From: Pseudomonadota bacterium
Lineage (GTDB): Bacteria; Pseudomonadota; Gammaproteobacteria; Burkholderiales; Burkholderiaceae_C
Assembly (NCBI GenBank): GCA_023442945.1
Contig: JAEZWW010000055.1
Span: forward strand, 1-28,345
Direction: 5' to 3'
DNA length: 28,345 nucleotides
Shown here: in pieces, positions 7,387 through 16,627 of the stretch
How the letters are laid out: every line of letters starts with the position of its first letter
Numbering within the stretch: position 1 is the first letter of the stretch
Translations under genes and position numbers: made by a program
The notes under the pieces: model-generated
What the model was told of the DNA's origin: nothing
The model's database searches: none
Seen by the model: only the letters and a program-made list of their open reading frames with translations

Positions 7387-8400
7387 ATGTCACCTCTTTC
7401 TCAAGGCGCTGTATGCGCCCGCGCCAGGCAACTGGCCCTCCGTTGGCTGCCGGCATTGGCCGGCTCCCTGCTGGTCATCGCCAGCGCCCACGCGCAACTG
7501 GACGAGCCGATCAAGCCCCTGCCGCTCGACGGCAAATTCGACGCGCGCAAGGTCACGCTGGGCGACAAGCTCTTTCACGACAAGCGACTGTCCAAGGACA
7601 ACAGCCTGGCGTGCGTCAGCTGCCACAACCTGAACCAGGGCGGCGCCGACAACGTGCCGCTGTCGCTGGGCATTGGCGGCAAGAAGGGCACGGTCAATTC
7701 CCCGACCGTGTTCAACGCGGGCTACAACTTCCGCCAGTTCTGGGACGGCCGCGCCAACTCGCTCGAAGAGCAGGTCACGGGCCCAATCCACAACCCCCTG
7801 GAAATGGGCAGCAACTGGGCCGAGGTGGTCGCCAAACTGAACAAGGACGCCGCGCTGGCCGCCGAGTTCAAGCAGATCTACCCCGAAGGCGTGCAGGCCA
7901 AGACCATCGCCGATGCGCTGGCGGTGTTCCAGCGCTCGCTGGTCACACCCAATGCGCGCTTCGACAAGCACCTGCGCGGTGACAAGAACGCGCTGACGGT
8001 GGAAGAGCTCAAGGGCTACCAGCTGTTCAAGTCGTACGGCTGCGTGGCTTGCCACCAGGGCGTCAACGTCGGCGGCAACATGTTCCAGACCTTCGGCGTG
8101 ATGGGCGACTACTTCAGCAAGCGCGGCAACCCGACTGAGGCAGACCTGGGCCGCTTCAACGTGACTAAGAACGAGGCCGACAAGCACGCCTTCAAGGTGC
8201 CCAGCCTGCGCAACGTGGCGCTGACCGCGCCTTACTTTCACGACGGCTCCGCGGCCACGCTGGGCGACGCGGTGGATGTGATGTTCCGCTACCAACTCGG
8301 CCGCAGCGCGCCGGCGCAGGACAAGGAGTTGATCATCAAGTTCCTGCACACGCTGACGGGCGAGCGCAACGGCAAACCGCTGGCCTCGGCCAAGAAATGA
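7387..8400 (+). CDS. Di-haem cytochrome c peroxidase (CcpA/MauG family)
   Basis: A 337-residue periplasmic protein, reducing hydrogen peroxide with electrons from a small c-type cytochrome or azurin. A signal peptide (hydrophobic core about residues 18-34, probable cleavage after AHA at 36) is followed by two c-haem motifs: CVSCH at 76-80 and CVACH at 219-223. Family blocks are present: NSPTVFNAGYNFRQFWDGRA, GPIHNPLEMG, and KVPSLRNVALTAPYFHDG. ATG 7387 is chosen over an in-frame TTG at 7366; neither has a good ribosome site, and the signal peptide is complete from 7387. The kinase gene follows after 16 nt, so the peroxidase and the two-component pair probably share a transcript. Confidence 0.93.
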   Translation: MSPLSQGAVCARARQLALRWLPALAGSLLVIASAHAQLDEPIKPLPLDGKFDARKVTLGDKLFHDKRLSKDNSLACVSCHNLNQGGADNVPLSLGIGGKKGTVNSPTVFNAGYNFRQFWDGRANSLEEQVTGPIHNPLEMGSNWAEVVAKLNKDAALAAEFKQIYPEGVQAKTIADALAVFQRSLVTPNARFDKHLRGDKNALTVEELKGYQLFKSYGCVACHQGVNVGGNMFQTFGVMGDYFSKRGNPTEADLGRFNVTKNEADKHAFKVPSLRNVALTAPYFHDGSAATLGDAVDVMFRYQLGRSAPAQDKELIIKFLHTLTGERNGKPLASAKK

Positions 8401-8416
8401 TCGGGAGGCATTGGCC

Positions 8417-10240
8417 ATGAACAAGACCTCTCTCACCCGCGCGTTCTACGTCCTCGGCGCGTTGCTGCTGGTTGGCGTGCTCGCGTTTTTGATTGTGCAG
8501 ACCCGCTCGGTCAACCGCGACGCCTACAACGACATCATCACCACGCTGCGCCAGCTCAAGCAGATCGACGCCGAATGGAACGTCGACGTGCTGCGCGCCA
8601 AGACGGGCTTGGTCAGCAACTACGACGAGGTGGCCAGCCCGTTGCCGTTGATCGAGCAGCTGAAGCAGGACCTGACGTCCGAAACGTCGAGCTACTGGCA
8701 GGCGCTGAGCGAAAGCAACGAGCGCCTCTTGCCGCTCCTCGATAACTATTCCAAGCTGATGGACACCAAGATCGCCGCCATCGAGCACTTCAAGTCCCAA
8801 AACGCCATCTTGCGCAACTCCTCGCGCTTTCTGCCCATGGCGGCCACCGACGTCGTCAACGTCACGCGCGACAGCGCCATGCCCGCCGACAGCAAGGTCG
8901 CGGTGGAGCGCGCGCTGAACAGCCTGCTGGCCAACACCATGAGCTACGCGCAGACGCCGGACGAGAACCTGCGCACCAGCATCGGCGCCGACACCCAGCA
9001 GCTGCAGCAGCTGACGGCCGTCGCCTCACCCGAAGTGCGCGAAAGCGTCGAGACGCTGAACGCCCACGTCGGCACCGTGCTGCGCCAGCAGGACCGCGGC
9101 GCCAAGCTGCTGGCCGAGCTGAGCGCCCTGCCCACCGCCAAGGCCATCGACGATCTGGCGGACGCGCATGCGCGTGAAAACGACCAGTTGCTGCAGGCGC
9201 AACAGGTGTTCCAGCGCGCGCTGATCGGCTTCTCGGCCTTCTTGCTGGCGCTGCTGGCCTTTGCCGCCTGGCGCCTGTTCCGCTACTACCGCCAGCTCAA
9301 CCAGGCCAATGCCGTGCTGGAAAAGACCAACCTGGAGCTGAAGGAATCGCAGGTCCACCTGGTGCAGGCTGAAAAGATGTCGGCACTGGGCCAGATGGTG
9401 GCCGGCATCGCCCACGAGATCAACACACCGCTGGCCTACGTCAAAGGCACCTTCAGCGTGCTGAAGGACCAGCTCAACCCGATCCAGGCGCTGGCCACGC
9501 AAAGCTACGGCTTCACTCAGGCGCTGCGTGCGCCCGAGCGCGACAAGACCGCGCTGAATCAGCAGTTCCGCAGCGTCGAAACCACGGCGCGCACCCTCAT
9601 GGAGCGCGGCGTGGTGCACGAGATGGACACGCTGGTGACCGATGGCATCCACGGCATCGAGCAGATCGCCGAGATCGTGCTGAACCTCAAGAACTTCAGC
9701 CGCCTGGACCGCGAAAAGGTCAGCGACTTCTCGGTCGAAGACGGCCTGGACAGCACCTTGCTGCTGGCGCGCAACCTGCTGAAGAACACGGTGGAAATCC
9801 GCAAGGCCTATGGCCACGTGCCGCGCGTGCAGGGCTCGCCCTCGCAGATCAACCAGGTGTTCCTGAACATCATCACCAACGCCGTGCACGCCATGCCGGA
9901 GCGCGAACAGCCCGGCGTGATCGAGCTGCGCACCGCGACGCTGAGCGACAACACCGTGCGCATCGACATCCGCGACAACGGCAAGGGCATCCCGGCCGAG
10001 GTGGTGCCCAAGATCTTCGACCCGTTCTTCACCACCAAGCCGATCGGCCAGGGCACGGGCATGGGCTTGTCGATCTCCTACAAGATCATTCAGGAGCACG
10101 GCGGACGCATCGTCGTGGATTCCGTGCCGGGCCAGGGCACGACCTTCTCCATCTTCCTGCCCATCCAAGCCGCCGCCGCGCCTGCGGACGACCGGCCGGC
10201 CGCCATCGAGGAGGAAGGCGACGCCCTGTTCGCCGATTGA
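8417..10240 (+). CDS. DAHL-domain sensor histidine kinase
   Basis: 607 residues. The N-terminal membrane helix is at about 9-27, then a ~240-residue helical periplasmic sensor matching the DAHL type (RQLKQIDAEWNVDVLRAKTG, DNYSKLMDTKIAAIEHFKSQ). A second helix is at about 268-288, then a short coiled coil. The kinase core has the H-box with phospho-acceptor His333 (AGIAHEINTPLAYVKG), N-box NQVFLNIITNAVHAMP, G1 DIRDNGKGIP, F-box FDPFFTTKP and G2 GQGTGMGLSISYKII, so it looks catalytically complete. GGGAGG at 8403-8408 fixes the start at ATG 8417 (8 nt spacing) rather than the TTG at 8411. It follows the peroxidase gene closely and its stop is 3 nt before the response regulator start. The signal sensed is unknown; co-location suggests peroxide or respiratory redox state. 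Confidence 0.9.
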   Translation: MNKTSLTRAFYVLGALLLVGVLAFLIVQTRSVNRDAYNDIITTLRQLKQIDAEWNVDVLRAKTGLVSNYDEVASPLPLIEQLKQDLTSETSSYWQALSESNERLLPLLDNYSKLMDTKIAAIEHFKSQNAILRNSSRFLPMAATDVVNVTRDSAMPADSKVAVERALNSLLANTMSYAQTPDENLRTSIGADTQQLQQLTAVASPEVRESVETLNAHVGTVLRQQDRGAKLLAELSALPTAKAIDDLADAHARENDQLLQAQQVFQRALIGFSAFLLALLAFAAWRLFRYYRQLNQANAVLEKTNLELKESQVHLVQAEKMSALGQMVAGIAHEINTPLAYVKGTFSVLKDQLNPIQALATQSYGFTQALRAPERDKTALNQQFRSVETTARTLMERGVVHEMDTLVTDGIHGIEQIAEIVLNLKNFSRLDREKVSDFSVEDGLDSTLLLARNLLKNTVEIRKAYGHVPRVQGSPSQINQVFLNIITNAVHAMPEREQPGVIELRTATLSDNTVRIDIRDNGKGIPAEVVPKIFDPFFTTKPIGQGTGMGLSISYKIIQEHGGRIVVDSVPGQGTTFSIFLPIQAAAAPADDRPAAIEEEGDALFAD

Positions 10241-10243
10241 GCC

Positions 10244-11185
10244 ATGAGCCTGCACCCCGCCGTCCACCCGCCCGCCACCGTCCTCTTCGTTGACGACGAA
10301 GTCCGGGTCGTGAACCTGCTGCGCATCAGCTTCCGCGACCAGTACAAGGTCATCACCGCCACCTCGGGCCAGGACGCGTTGGACATCATGGCCACCGTTC
10401 CGGTGGACGTGCTGGTCAGCGACCAGCGCATGCCGGGCATGCTGGGCATCGAACTGCTGGAGAAAACCCGCCAGCGCCACCCTGAAATCGTGCGCATCCT
10501 GCTGACTGGCTATTCCGACCTGTCGGCCATCGTTGGCTCGGTGAATGAGGGGGAGGTCTTTCGCTTCATCAACAAGCCCTGGGACCAGAAGGACCTGGAG
10601 AACACGCTGGCCGACGCGGTCGACGCCGCCCGCGCAGGCAACGAGGCCGCCGCCGCCATCGCCATGGCGGGCCAAGACGCGCCCGAGGTGCTGCTGATCG
10701 ACGACAGCGCGCGCGACCTGTCCGCCATGCGCTCCGTACTGGAGGCCGAGCACCGCGTGCAGGTCGCCCTCAGCATCCCTGAAGCCTTGAAGATCCTGGA
10801 ACACCGCAACATCGGCGTCATCGTGACCGAAGCGCGCGTGGGCACCATGGAGACCGGCGACTTCCTGCGCATCCTCAAGCAGCATTACCCGCTGATCACC
10901 ACCGTGATGCTGACCAGCGCAGCCGACGCCGACCTGGTGATCCGCCTGATCAACCGCGCGCAGATTTTCCGCTTTGCCACTAAGCCACTGCGCCGCAGCG
11001 TGTTCCAGTTGGCCGTGTCGGCCGCGCTGAAGGAGCACCAGCGTTACTGTGCCAACCCCGCTCTGGTGCACCGCCGCCGGGTGACGCACTCCAGTGAGCC
11101 AGAGGACCAGACCTTGGTCGCCACCATCACCCGCAGCCTGAGCGCGCTGCGCAGCCGCTTCTGGAATTTCGGGCGCTCGCGCTGA
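10244..11185 (+). CDS. Response regulator with two receiver domains, the second degenerate
   Basis: 313 residues. REC1 (about 12-130) has the full set: Asp17/Asp18, phospho-acceptor Asp60 in VSDQRMPG, Thr88 in LLTGYSD and Lys111 in NKPWD. This is the RpfG/HD-GYP-associated type of receiver. REC2 (about 147-265) keeps the acidic pair Asp153/Asp154, Thr224 and Lys247-Pro, but the acceptor position is Glu196 (VIVTEARVG aligned with VLVSDQRMPG), which may mimic permanent phosphorylation. The remaining ~45 residues are basic and contain no recognisable output domain, so it may act by protein binding or as a phosphate sink. It is directly downstream of the kinase (3 nt) and is its obvious partner. 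Confidence 0.9.
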   Translation: MSLHPAVHPPATVLFVDDEVRVVNLLRISFRDQYKVITATSGQDALDIMATVPVDVLVSDQRMPGMLGIELLEKTRQRHPEIVRILLTGYSDLSAIVGSVNEGEVFRFINKPWDQKDLENTLADAVDAARAGNEAAAAIAMAGQDAPEVLLIDDSARDLSAMRSVLEAEHRVQVALSIPEALKILEHRNIGVIVTEARVGTMETGDFLRILKQHYPLITTVMLTSAADADLVIRLINRAQIFRFATKPLRRSVFQLAVSAALKEHQRYCANPALVHRRRVTHSSEPEDQTLVATITRSLSALRSRFWNFGRSR

Positions 11186-11196
11186 AGCGAAAACTA

Positions 11197-11257
11197 CAAA
11201 AAAAGTAGCTGGCCGCGCAAGCTGCTCTTGGGCCAGAGGCCGATTTCCTTTAAAAAC
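11197..11257 (+). repeat. Interspersed repeat, copy R3
   Basis: AAAAAAAGTAGCTGGCCGCG, then GGGCCAGAGGCCGATTTCC and TTTAAAAAC. CTGGCC and GGCCAG in this copy can pair to form a hairpin. It starts 12 bp after the response-regulator stop and may shape the 3' end of that operon's mRNA. Confidence 0.85.
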
Positions 11258-11332
11258 CTGGTGATGTGCCGATGCGGCCCGCGCCGCATCGCCCAAGGCC
11301 TGGTACCGCCGCCCGCGGTGCGTTGGGTCGCC

Positions 11333-11950
11333 TCAGCGCCCCTGCCACAGCTGCACCACCGCCTGCGCAAAAGTGTGGGCTTCTGGCGTGCGCCGCTGCA
11401 GTTCGGCCGCCAGCAGCACCAACCCGATGCCCAGCACCAACGCGGCTAGCGCCGTCTTGCGCCAAAGCAGGCCGGCCCAGTTGCCCACGGGCTCCAGCCG
11501 GCCCAGGCGCTTGACCAGCACGCCGGCAAACACCACTTCAAACGCCACTTCCAGTAGCAGCGCCGGGCCGCCCACCAACGCGAACGCCGTAGCTGCCGCG
11601 GCGCCCAACAGCAGCATGCCAAGCGCCATCAGGCAGCCGTCGGGATCGCTGGCGGGCAGGTCCCAGCCCCCCAGGTCTTCCGAACCGCGCGCAGAGCGCA
11701 TCTGGCTGGCCCACACGCGCACGCACAAGAAGAACACGGCGTACGACAGCGCAAAGGCCAGCGCGTAGCGCCCTGCCATGTGCGTCCAGCCCAGGCGCAG
11801 CAGACCGGCACTGGCCAGCCAGCCCGCGCCCCAGGTCAGGGCAAAGATCAGCGCGGTGTGGAGTTTGACCGAGCGTCCGTGGAGGCGGCTGGCGATGAAG
11901 CCGCGCTTTTCCGCGGCGTGTCGCTGGCCGTCCCAGGGCGGCTCAGCCAT
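11333..11950 (-). CDS. Hypothetical four-helix inner-membrane protein
   Basis: 205 residues from the chosen start (MAEPPWDGQRH), which follows a GTGGGA sequence; an ATG 9 nt further upstream is also possible. After a ~28-residue basic cytoplasmic N-terminus there are about four or five hydrophobic helices: LHTALIFALTWGAGWLASAG, YALAFALSYAVFFLCVRVWA, CLMALGMLLLGAAAATAFAL, LLLEVAFEVVFAGVLV and TALAALVLGIGLVLLAAEL. I do not recognise the family and assign no function. It begins about 18 nt after the alanine racemase stop on the same strand, so the two are probably co-transcribed. Confidence 0.75.
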   Translation of the reverse strand: MAEPPWDGQRHAAEKRGFIASRLHGRSVKLHTALIFALTWGAGWLASAGLLRLGWTHMAGRYALAFALSYAVFFLCVRVWASQMRSARGSEDLGGWDLPASDPDGCLMALGMLLLGAAAATAFALVGGPALLLEVAFEVVFAGVLVKRLGRLEPVGNWAGLLWRKTALAALVLGIGLVLLAAELQRRTPEAHTFAQAVVQLWQGR

Positions 11951-11968
11951 GCCGCGCATCCCACGCCG

Positions 11969-13069
<1,101 letters not shown>

Positions 13070-13176
13070 GGCGAATCGGACCGCGCCGAAGGCGGCGCGC
13101 AAGTGACGGATATCACGGATTCTGGCACCTCCCGCCCTCTGGCAAACCCGTCATCCAATGCGGTAGAGCGCATGCT

Positions 13177-13182
13177 ATAACC
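13177..13182 (+). promoter_or_regulatory. Candidate -10 element for lplT
   Basis: TATAAC lies 73 bp before the lplT start codon in the divergent alr-lplT gap. No convincing -35 hexamer is found at the usual distance, so the call is tentative. Confidence 0.3.
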
Positions 13183-13254
13183 CCCGCTCCGCATCGATTT
13201 GCAACGACTTTTGTTTCTGCATCGCACCGGCCCGGCACGCCGGACCACGCACCT

Positions 13255-14538
13255 ATGAAGCGCGGCTTCTACACCATCATGGCCGCGCAGTTCTTCAGCT
13301 CGCTGGCCGATAACGCGCTTTTTGTCGCCGCGGTGGAGTTGCTGCGCGCGGACGGCGCTGCCGAATGGCAACGGGCCGCGCTGGTGCCGATGTTTGCGTT
13401 GTTTTATGTGGTGTTGGCGCCCTGGGTCGGCGCCTTTGCCGATTCGCGCCCCAAGGGCAGGGTCATGCTGATCAGCAACGCGATCAAGATCGTGGGCTGC
13501 GCGCTGATGCTGTTCGGCGGCCACCCGCTGCTGGCCTACGCGGTGGTCGGCCTGGGCGCGGCGGCGTATTCGCCGGCCAAGTACGGCATCCTGACCGAGC
13601 TGTTGCCGCCGTCGCAGCTGGTCAAGGCCAACGGCTGGATCGAAGGGCTGACGATCGCCTCGATCATCTTGGGCGTGCTGCTGGGCGGCCAACTGGTGGG
13701 GCCACGGCTGTCTTCGGCGCTGCTCAGCCTGGACTTTCCGTTCGTCGACACACCGATCGACACCCCGCCCGAAGCGGCCATCGCCGCGCTGATCGTGGTG
13801 TATGTGATCGCGGCAATCTTCAACTTCCGCATCCCGCACAGCGGGGTCGAGATGCGGCCCATGCCGCCCAAGCTGCTGGCCCTGCTGCCCGACTTTTGGC
13901 GCTGCAACTCGCGCCTGTGGGGCGACAAGCTGGGCCAGATCTCGCTGGCGACAACCACACTGTTCTGGGGCGTGTCCGGCAACATGCGCTACATCGTGCT
14001 GGCTTGGGCCGCGGCCGCGTTGCACTACAGCACGACCCAGGCGGCCAGCCTGGTGGGGGTGGTTGCGCTTGGCACCGCGGTGGGGGCCATCGCAGCGTCG
14101 ATGCGCGTCAAACTGGAGCGGGCGACCACGGTGATGCCGTTGGGCATGATCATGGGCGGCCTGGTCATCGCCATGGTGTTCGTGCGCGACCTGTGGGTGG
14201 CCGTGCCGCTGCTGATCGTGATGGGCGGTCTGGGCGGCTACATCGTCGTGCCCATGAACGCGCTGCTGCAGCACCGGGGCCACAACCTGATGGGCTCGGG
14301 TCGCTCCATCGCGGTGCAGAACTTCAATGAGCAGGCCTGCATCCTTGGCCTGGGCGCGCTCTACAGCTTCTCGACCGGCGCGGGCCTGTCGGCCTTTGGC
14401 GCCATCGCCCTGTTCGGCGGCGTGGTGGTGGCCGCCATGCTGCTGATCCAGCTCTGGTACCGCCACAACCTGCGCCACCACACGGCCGAAGTCAAGCAGC
14501 TGATGCGCATCGCGCGTGGCAAGCGCCACGACGGATGA
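13255..14538 (+). CDS. lplT: Lysophospholipid transporter LplT (MFS)
   Basis: 427 residues with about 12 hydrophobic helices. LplT is an inner-membrane MFS protein that flips lysophospholipids inward for re-acylation by Aas. Family marks are the N-terminus MKRGFYTIMAAQFFSSLADNAL, the loop AFADSRPKGRVMLISNAIK, GLGAAAYSPAKYGILTELLP, VKANGWIEGLTIASIILG, and late GYIVVPMNALLQHRGH and SIAVQNFNEQ. In enterobacteria lplT is usually followed by aas; here a drug/metabolite transporter gene follows instead, overlapping by 4 nt (ATGA). No clear Shine-Dalgarno site is seen before ATG 13255, but the N-terminal match supports this start over upstream frames. Confidence 0.92.
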   Translation: MKRGFYTIMAAQFFSSLADNALFVAAVELLRADGAAEWQRAALVPMFALFYVVLAPWVGAFADSRPKGRVMLISNAIKIVGCALMLFGGHPLLAYAVVGLGAAAYSPAKYGILTELLPPSQLVKANGWIEGLTIASIILGVLLGGQLVGPRLSSALLSLDFPFVDTPIDTPPEAAIAALIVVYVIAAIFNFRIPHSGVEMRPMPPKLLALLPDFWRCNSRLWGDKLGQISLATTTLFWGVSGNMRYIVLAWAAAALHYSTTQAASLVGVVALGTAVGAIAASMRVKLERATTVMPLGMIMGGLVIAMVFVRDLWVAVPLLIVMGGLGGYIVVPMNALLQHRGHNLMGSGRSIAVQNFNEQACILGLGALYSFSTGAGLSAFGAIALFGGVVVAAMLLIQLWYRHNLRHHTAEVKQLMRIARGKRHDG

Positions 14539-15413
14539 ACCGCCCGGCCTCCACCGCCCGCGCCCTGCCCGCGCTGGCGCTGCTGTGCAACGCCTGGGTC
14601 TGGGGCATGACCTGGATCGCCTTCAAGGCGCTGCACCAGTTGGGCCTGCATCCGCTGTGGTCCACCACGCTCGTCTACGCCAGCGCCTTTGCCGTGCTGA
14701 CGGTGGCGCGGCCAGATGGGGTGCGCGGGCTGTGGGACAACCCGCGTCTGTGGCTGCTGGCACTGGCGGCGGGCCTGACCAACGTCAGCTTCAACTGGGC
14801 GGTCACCGTGGGCGACGTGGTCCGCGTGGTGCTGCTGTTTTACATGATGCCGGTCTGGTCGACTGGCCTGGCCTGGTGGCTGCTGGGCGAGCGCCCCACC
14901 CCGGCCGCGCTGGTGCGCCTGGCGTTGGCGCTGGCCGGCGTGGTGCTGGTGCTCTACAAGCCCGGCGCGCTGGACGGCGCCACCGGGCTGTCCGATGGCC
15001 TGGCGCTGCTGGGGGGCTTCAGTTTTGCACTGACCAACACGCTGCTGCGCCGCTGGCGCGACACGCCTCAGACGGCGCGTGCCAGCGCCATGTTCCTGGG
15101 CGGCTTCGGGTTGTCCGCCGTGTTGGTCTGGGCGTTTGGCGTGGACGGCGTGCCCTGGGACTTGTGGCCCCGCTGGCTGCCCTGGGTCGCTGCGCTGGTG
15201 GCCGCGTTCCTGTGCGTCAACCTGGCCCTGCAGTACGGCGCGGCACGGCTGCCGGCGCAGACGACGTCGCTGATCATGCTGTCGGAAGTGGCGTTTGCCA
15301 GCGCTTCGGCAGTGTTACTGGGCGCCGCCAGCCCGACCGTAGCCACCTGGCTCGGCGGTGCGCTGATCATGCTGGCAGCGCTGCTGGCCGTGGTGCGCCA
15401 GCGCCGCGAATAG
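14535..15413 (+). CDS. EamA / DMT-superfamily transporter
   Basis: 292 residues with ten predicted helices in two EamA halves of about 140 residues, the usual drug/metabolite transporter layout. Half one holds ALLCNAWVWGMTWIAFKAL and FNWAVTVGDVVRVVLLFYMMP; half two holds ALLGGFSFALTNTLLRRW, LALQYGAARLPAQTTSLIML and the end-of-domain AFASASAVLLGAASP. Substrate unknown. It overlaps the lplT stop by 4 nt, so translation is probably coupled. Its stop is 9 nt from the stop of the convergent gene on the other strand, leaving no room for a separate terminator. Confidence 0.9.
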   Translation: MNRPASTARALPALALLCNAWVWGMTWIAFKALHQLGLHPLWSTTLVYASAFAVLTVARPDGVRGLWDNPRLWLLALAAGLTNVSFNWAVTVGDVVRVVLLFYMMPVWSTGLAWWLLGERPTPAALVRLALALAGVVLVLYKPGALDGATGLSDGLALLGGFSFALTNTLLRRWRDTPQTARASAMFLGGFGLSAVLVWAFGVDGVPWDLWPRWLPWVAALVAAFLCVNLALQYGAARLPAQTTSLIMLSEVAFASASAVLLGAASPTVATWLGGALIMLAALLAVVRQRRE

Positions 15414-15422
15414 CGACCCGTC

Positions 15423-16442
15423 TTAGCGCCGCACCGGCGGCCGTGGCAAACCGCGCCGCTCAAAGTAATTCGCCAGTCGGTCCCGATCGATCGGGATCTG
15501 CATCCAGGCGCAACCGGCCATCCGGGCACGCAGCCGATCGAACGGGCTGCCGCCGCGCGCCAGGACCGCCAGGTGCGGCGGTTGGGTCGGCGCTTCGCGC
15601 AAGGCGTGGAAGGCACGCGCCAGCGGCAGAAAGTCCGCTCCCAGCGAGTGCTGGTCAAAAAAGACGAAGGGCGCCAGGTGGCGCTCCATCTCGGCCAGCG
15701 CGAGATCGGGCGAGCCCACGCTCACGACGGCGTAGCCCATGCGGCGCAGGCCGCGCGCCAATGATGGGCTGCGCCCGTCACGCCGCGCGTGCACCACCAG
15801 CACGTCGGGCAGCACAGGCGGCGGCTGGTGGGCGGCGCCCGCGGCGCTGGGCTGCGGCGCACGCGGCGCCGGCCGGGGCAGGGGGTCGGACGGCATGACT
15901 TCGGACATGGCCCAGGCCAGGCGCGCCGACAGCGGCTCGGACGGGCGTGGCGCCCCGCCCGCGGACAAGGGGGCCGACGCGGTGGTGGCGGCAAAGGCCG
16001 AAGACATGCCCTCGGACGGGAACGCCGTCGACGCAGGGCGCGACACCACCGACGGGGGCCCGCTGATCGAATCAGGCGCGTGCGGCAGCGGCTCGGCGGG
16101 GACTTGACCTGGCTCGGGTTCGGGCCAATCCAGCTCGCTCAGCGCTGCCACGATGCCTGGGATGTCGAGCGGACGCGGCATCACCGGCCAGGCCACACGC
16201 TGCGTGCTGCGGGGCGCGCCCACCAGCACCAGCAAGGCGCGCGGGTAGCCCACGCTCAGCCGCTGGGCCACGGCCAGGTCGTCGCCGTTGACGATCAACA
16301 GATCCGGCGCACGCCCCTCGTCGCCCAGACCCACCGGCACCAGCGCGTCGCCCGGCGCGTCTTCCGCGTCGAGCGCAAAGATCGACGCCAGCAGCGAGCT
16401 TTCGCTGGGTGTCAAACCGACAAGAGCGTAGGTGTGGTTCAC
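15423..16442 (-). CDS. Receiver-like protein with N- and C-terminal pseudo-receiver domains
   Basis: 339 residues from GTG 16442, chosen because the recognisable fold starts there (VNHTYALVGLTPSESSLLAS) and because a terminator hairpin lies just upstream. The N-terminal ~105 residues resemble a receiver without phosphorylation residues (PDLLIVNGDDLAVAQRL, then ALLVLVGAP and PRPLDIPGIVAAL). A ~120-residue Pro/Ala/Ser linker follows. The C-terminal ~120 residues again look receiver-like (PDVLVVHARRDGRSPSLARG, FVFFDQHSLGADFLPLARAF, LAVLARGGSPFDRL), with an Asp at the expected acceptor position. No output domain is seen. Similar pseudo-receiver proteins occur in Comamonadaceae by my recollection; the function is unknown. 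An alternative upstream ATG at 16622 would run through the hairpin and overlap the glutathione peroxidase promoter, so it is unlikely. Confidence 0.65.
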   Translation of the reverse strand: MNHTYALVGLTPSESSLLASIFALDAEDAPGDALVPVGLGDEGRAPDLLIVNGDDLAVAQRLSVGYPRALLVLVGAPRSTQRVAWPVMPRPLDIPGIVAALSELDWPEPEPGQVPAEPLPHAPDSISGPPSVVSRPASTAFPSEGMSSAFAATTASAPLSAGGAPRPSEPLSARLAWAMSEVMPSDPLPRPAPRAPQPSAAGAAHQPPPVLPDVLVVHARRDGRSPSLARGLRRMGYAVVSVGSPDLALAEMERHLAPFVFFDQHSLGADFLPLARAFHALREAPTQPPHLAVLARGGSPFDRLRARMAGCAWMQIPIDRDRLANYFERRGLPRPPVRR

Positions 16443-16465
16443 GAAGGGATGAGGTGGGGGACCGC

Positions 16466-16487
16466 AAAAAACCGCCACGCGGGCGGT
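16466..16487 (-). terminator. Leftward intrinsic terminator hairpin just upstream of a leftward gene
   Basis: On the minus strand ACCGCC-CGCGT-GGCGGT is followed by TTTTT. It lies 24 bp before the GTG start of the receiver-like gene. There is no leftward gene to its right whose end it could mark, so it is either an attenuator in the leader or shields the gene from antisense transcription through the peroxidase promoter. Confidence 0.6.
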
Positions 16488-16627
16488 CTGCTGTCTGAAA
16501 TTCTGCGCCCGCGCGGGCCTTCCTGCTTTGCTCTGGCGCGGCGCGACCGCTCGTGGCGGGCACTTGCGCAGATTCGTACACTGACGCGTGGCTGACGCAC
16601 CGCAGCCGTGTGAACAATTCACGCCCC

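Noticed and set aside
11270..11289. Hairpin GATGCGG/CCGCATC as a terminator for the leftward gene ending at 11333
   Set aside because: No U-tract follows on either strand; in DNA this GC-rich a 7 bp stem can occur by chance.
9026..11296. A 756-codon open frame on the minus strand opposite the kinase and regulator genes
   Set aside because: It is antisense to two well-supported genes, is Val/Gln/His/Arg-rich in the way GC-rich antisense frames are, and contains no recognisable domain or ribosome site.
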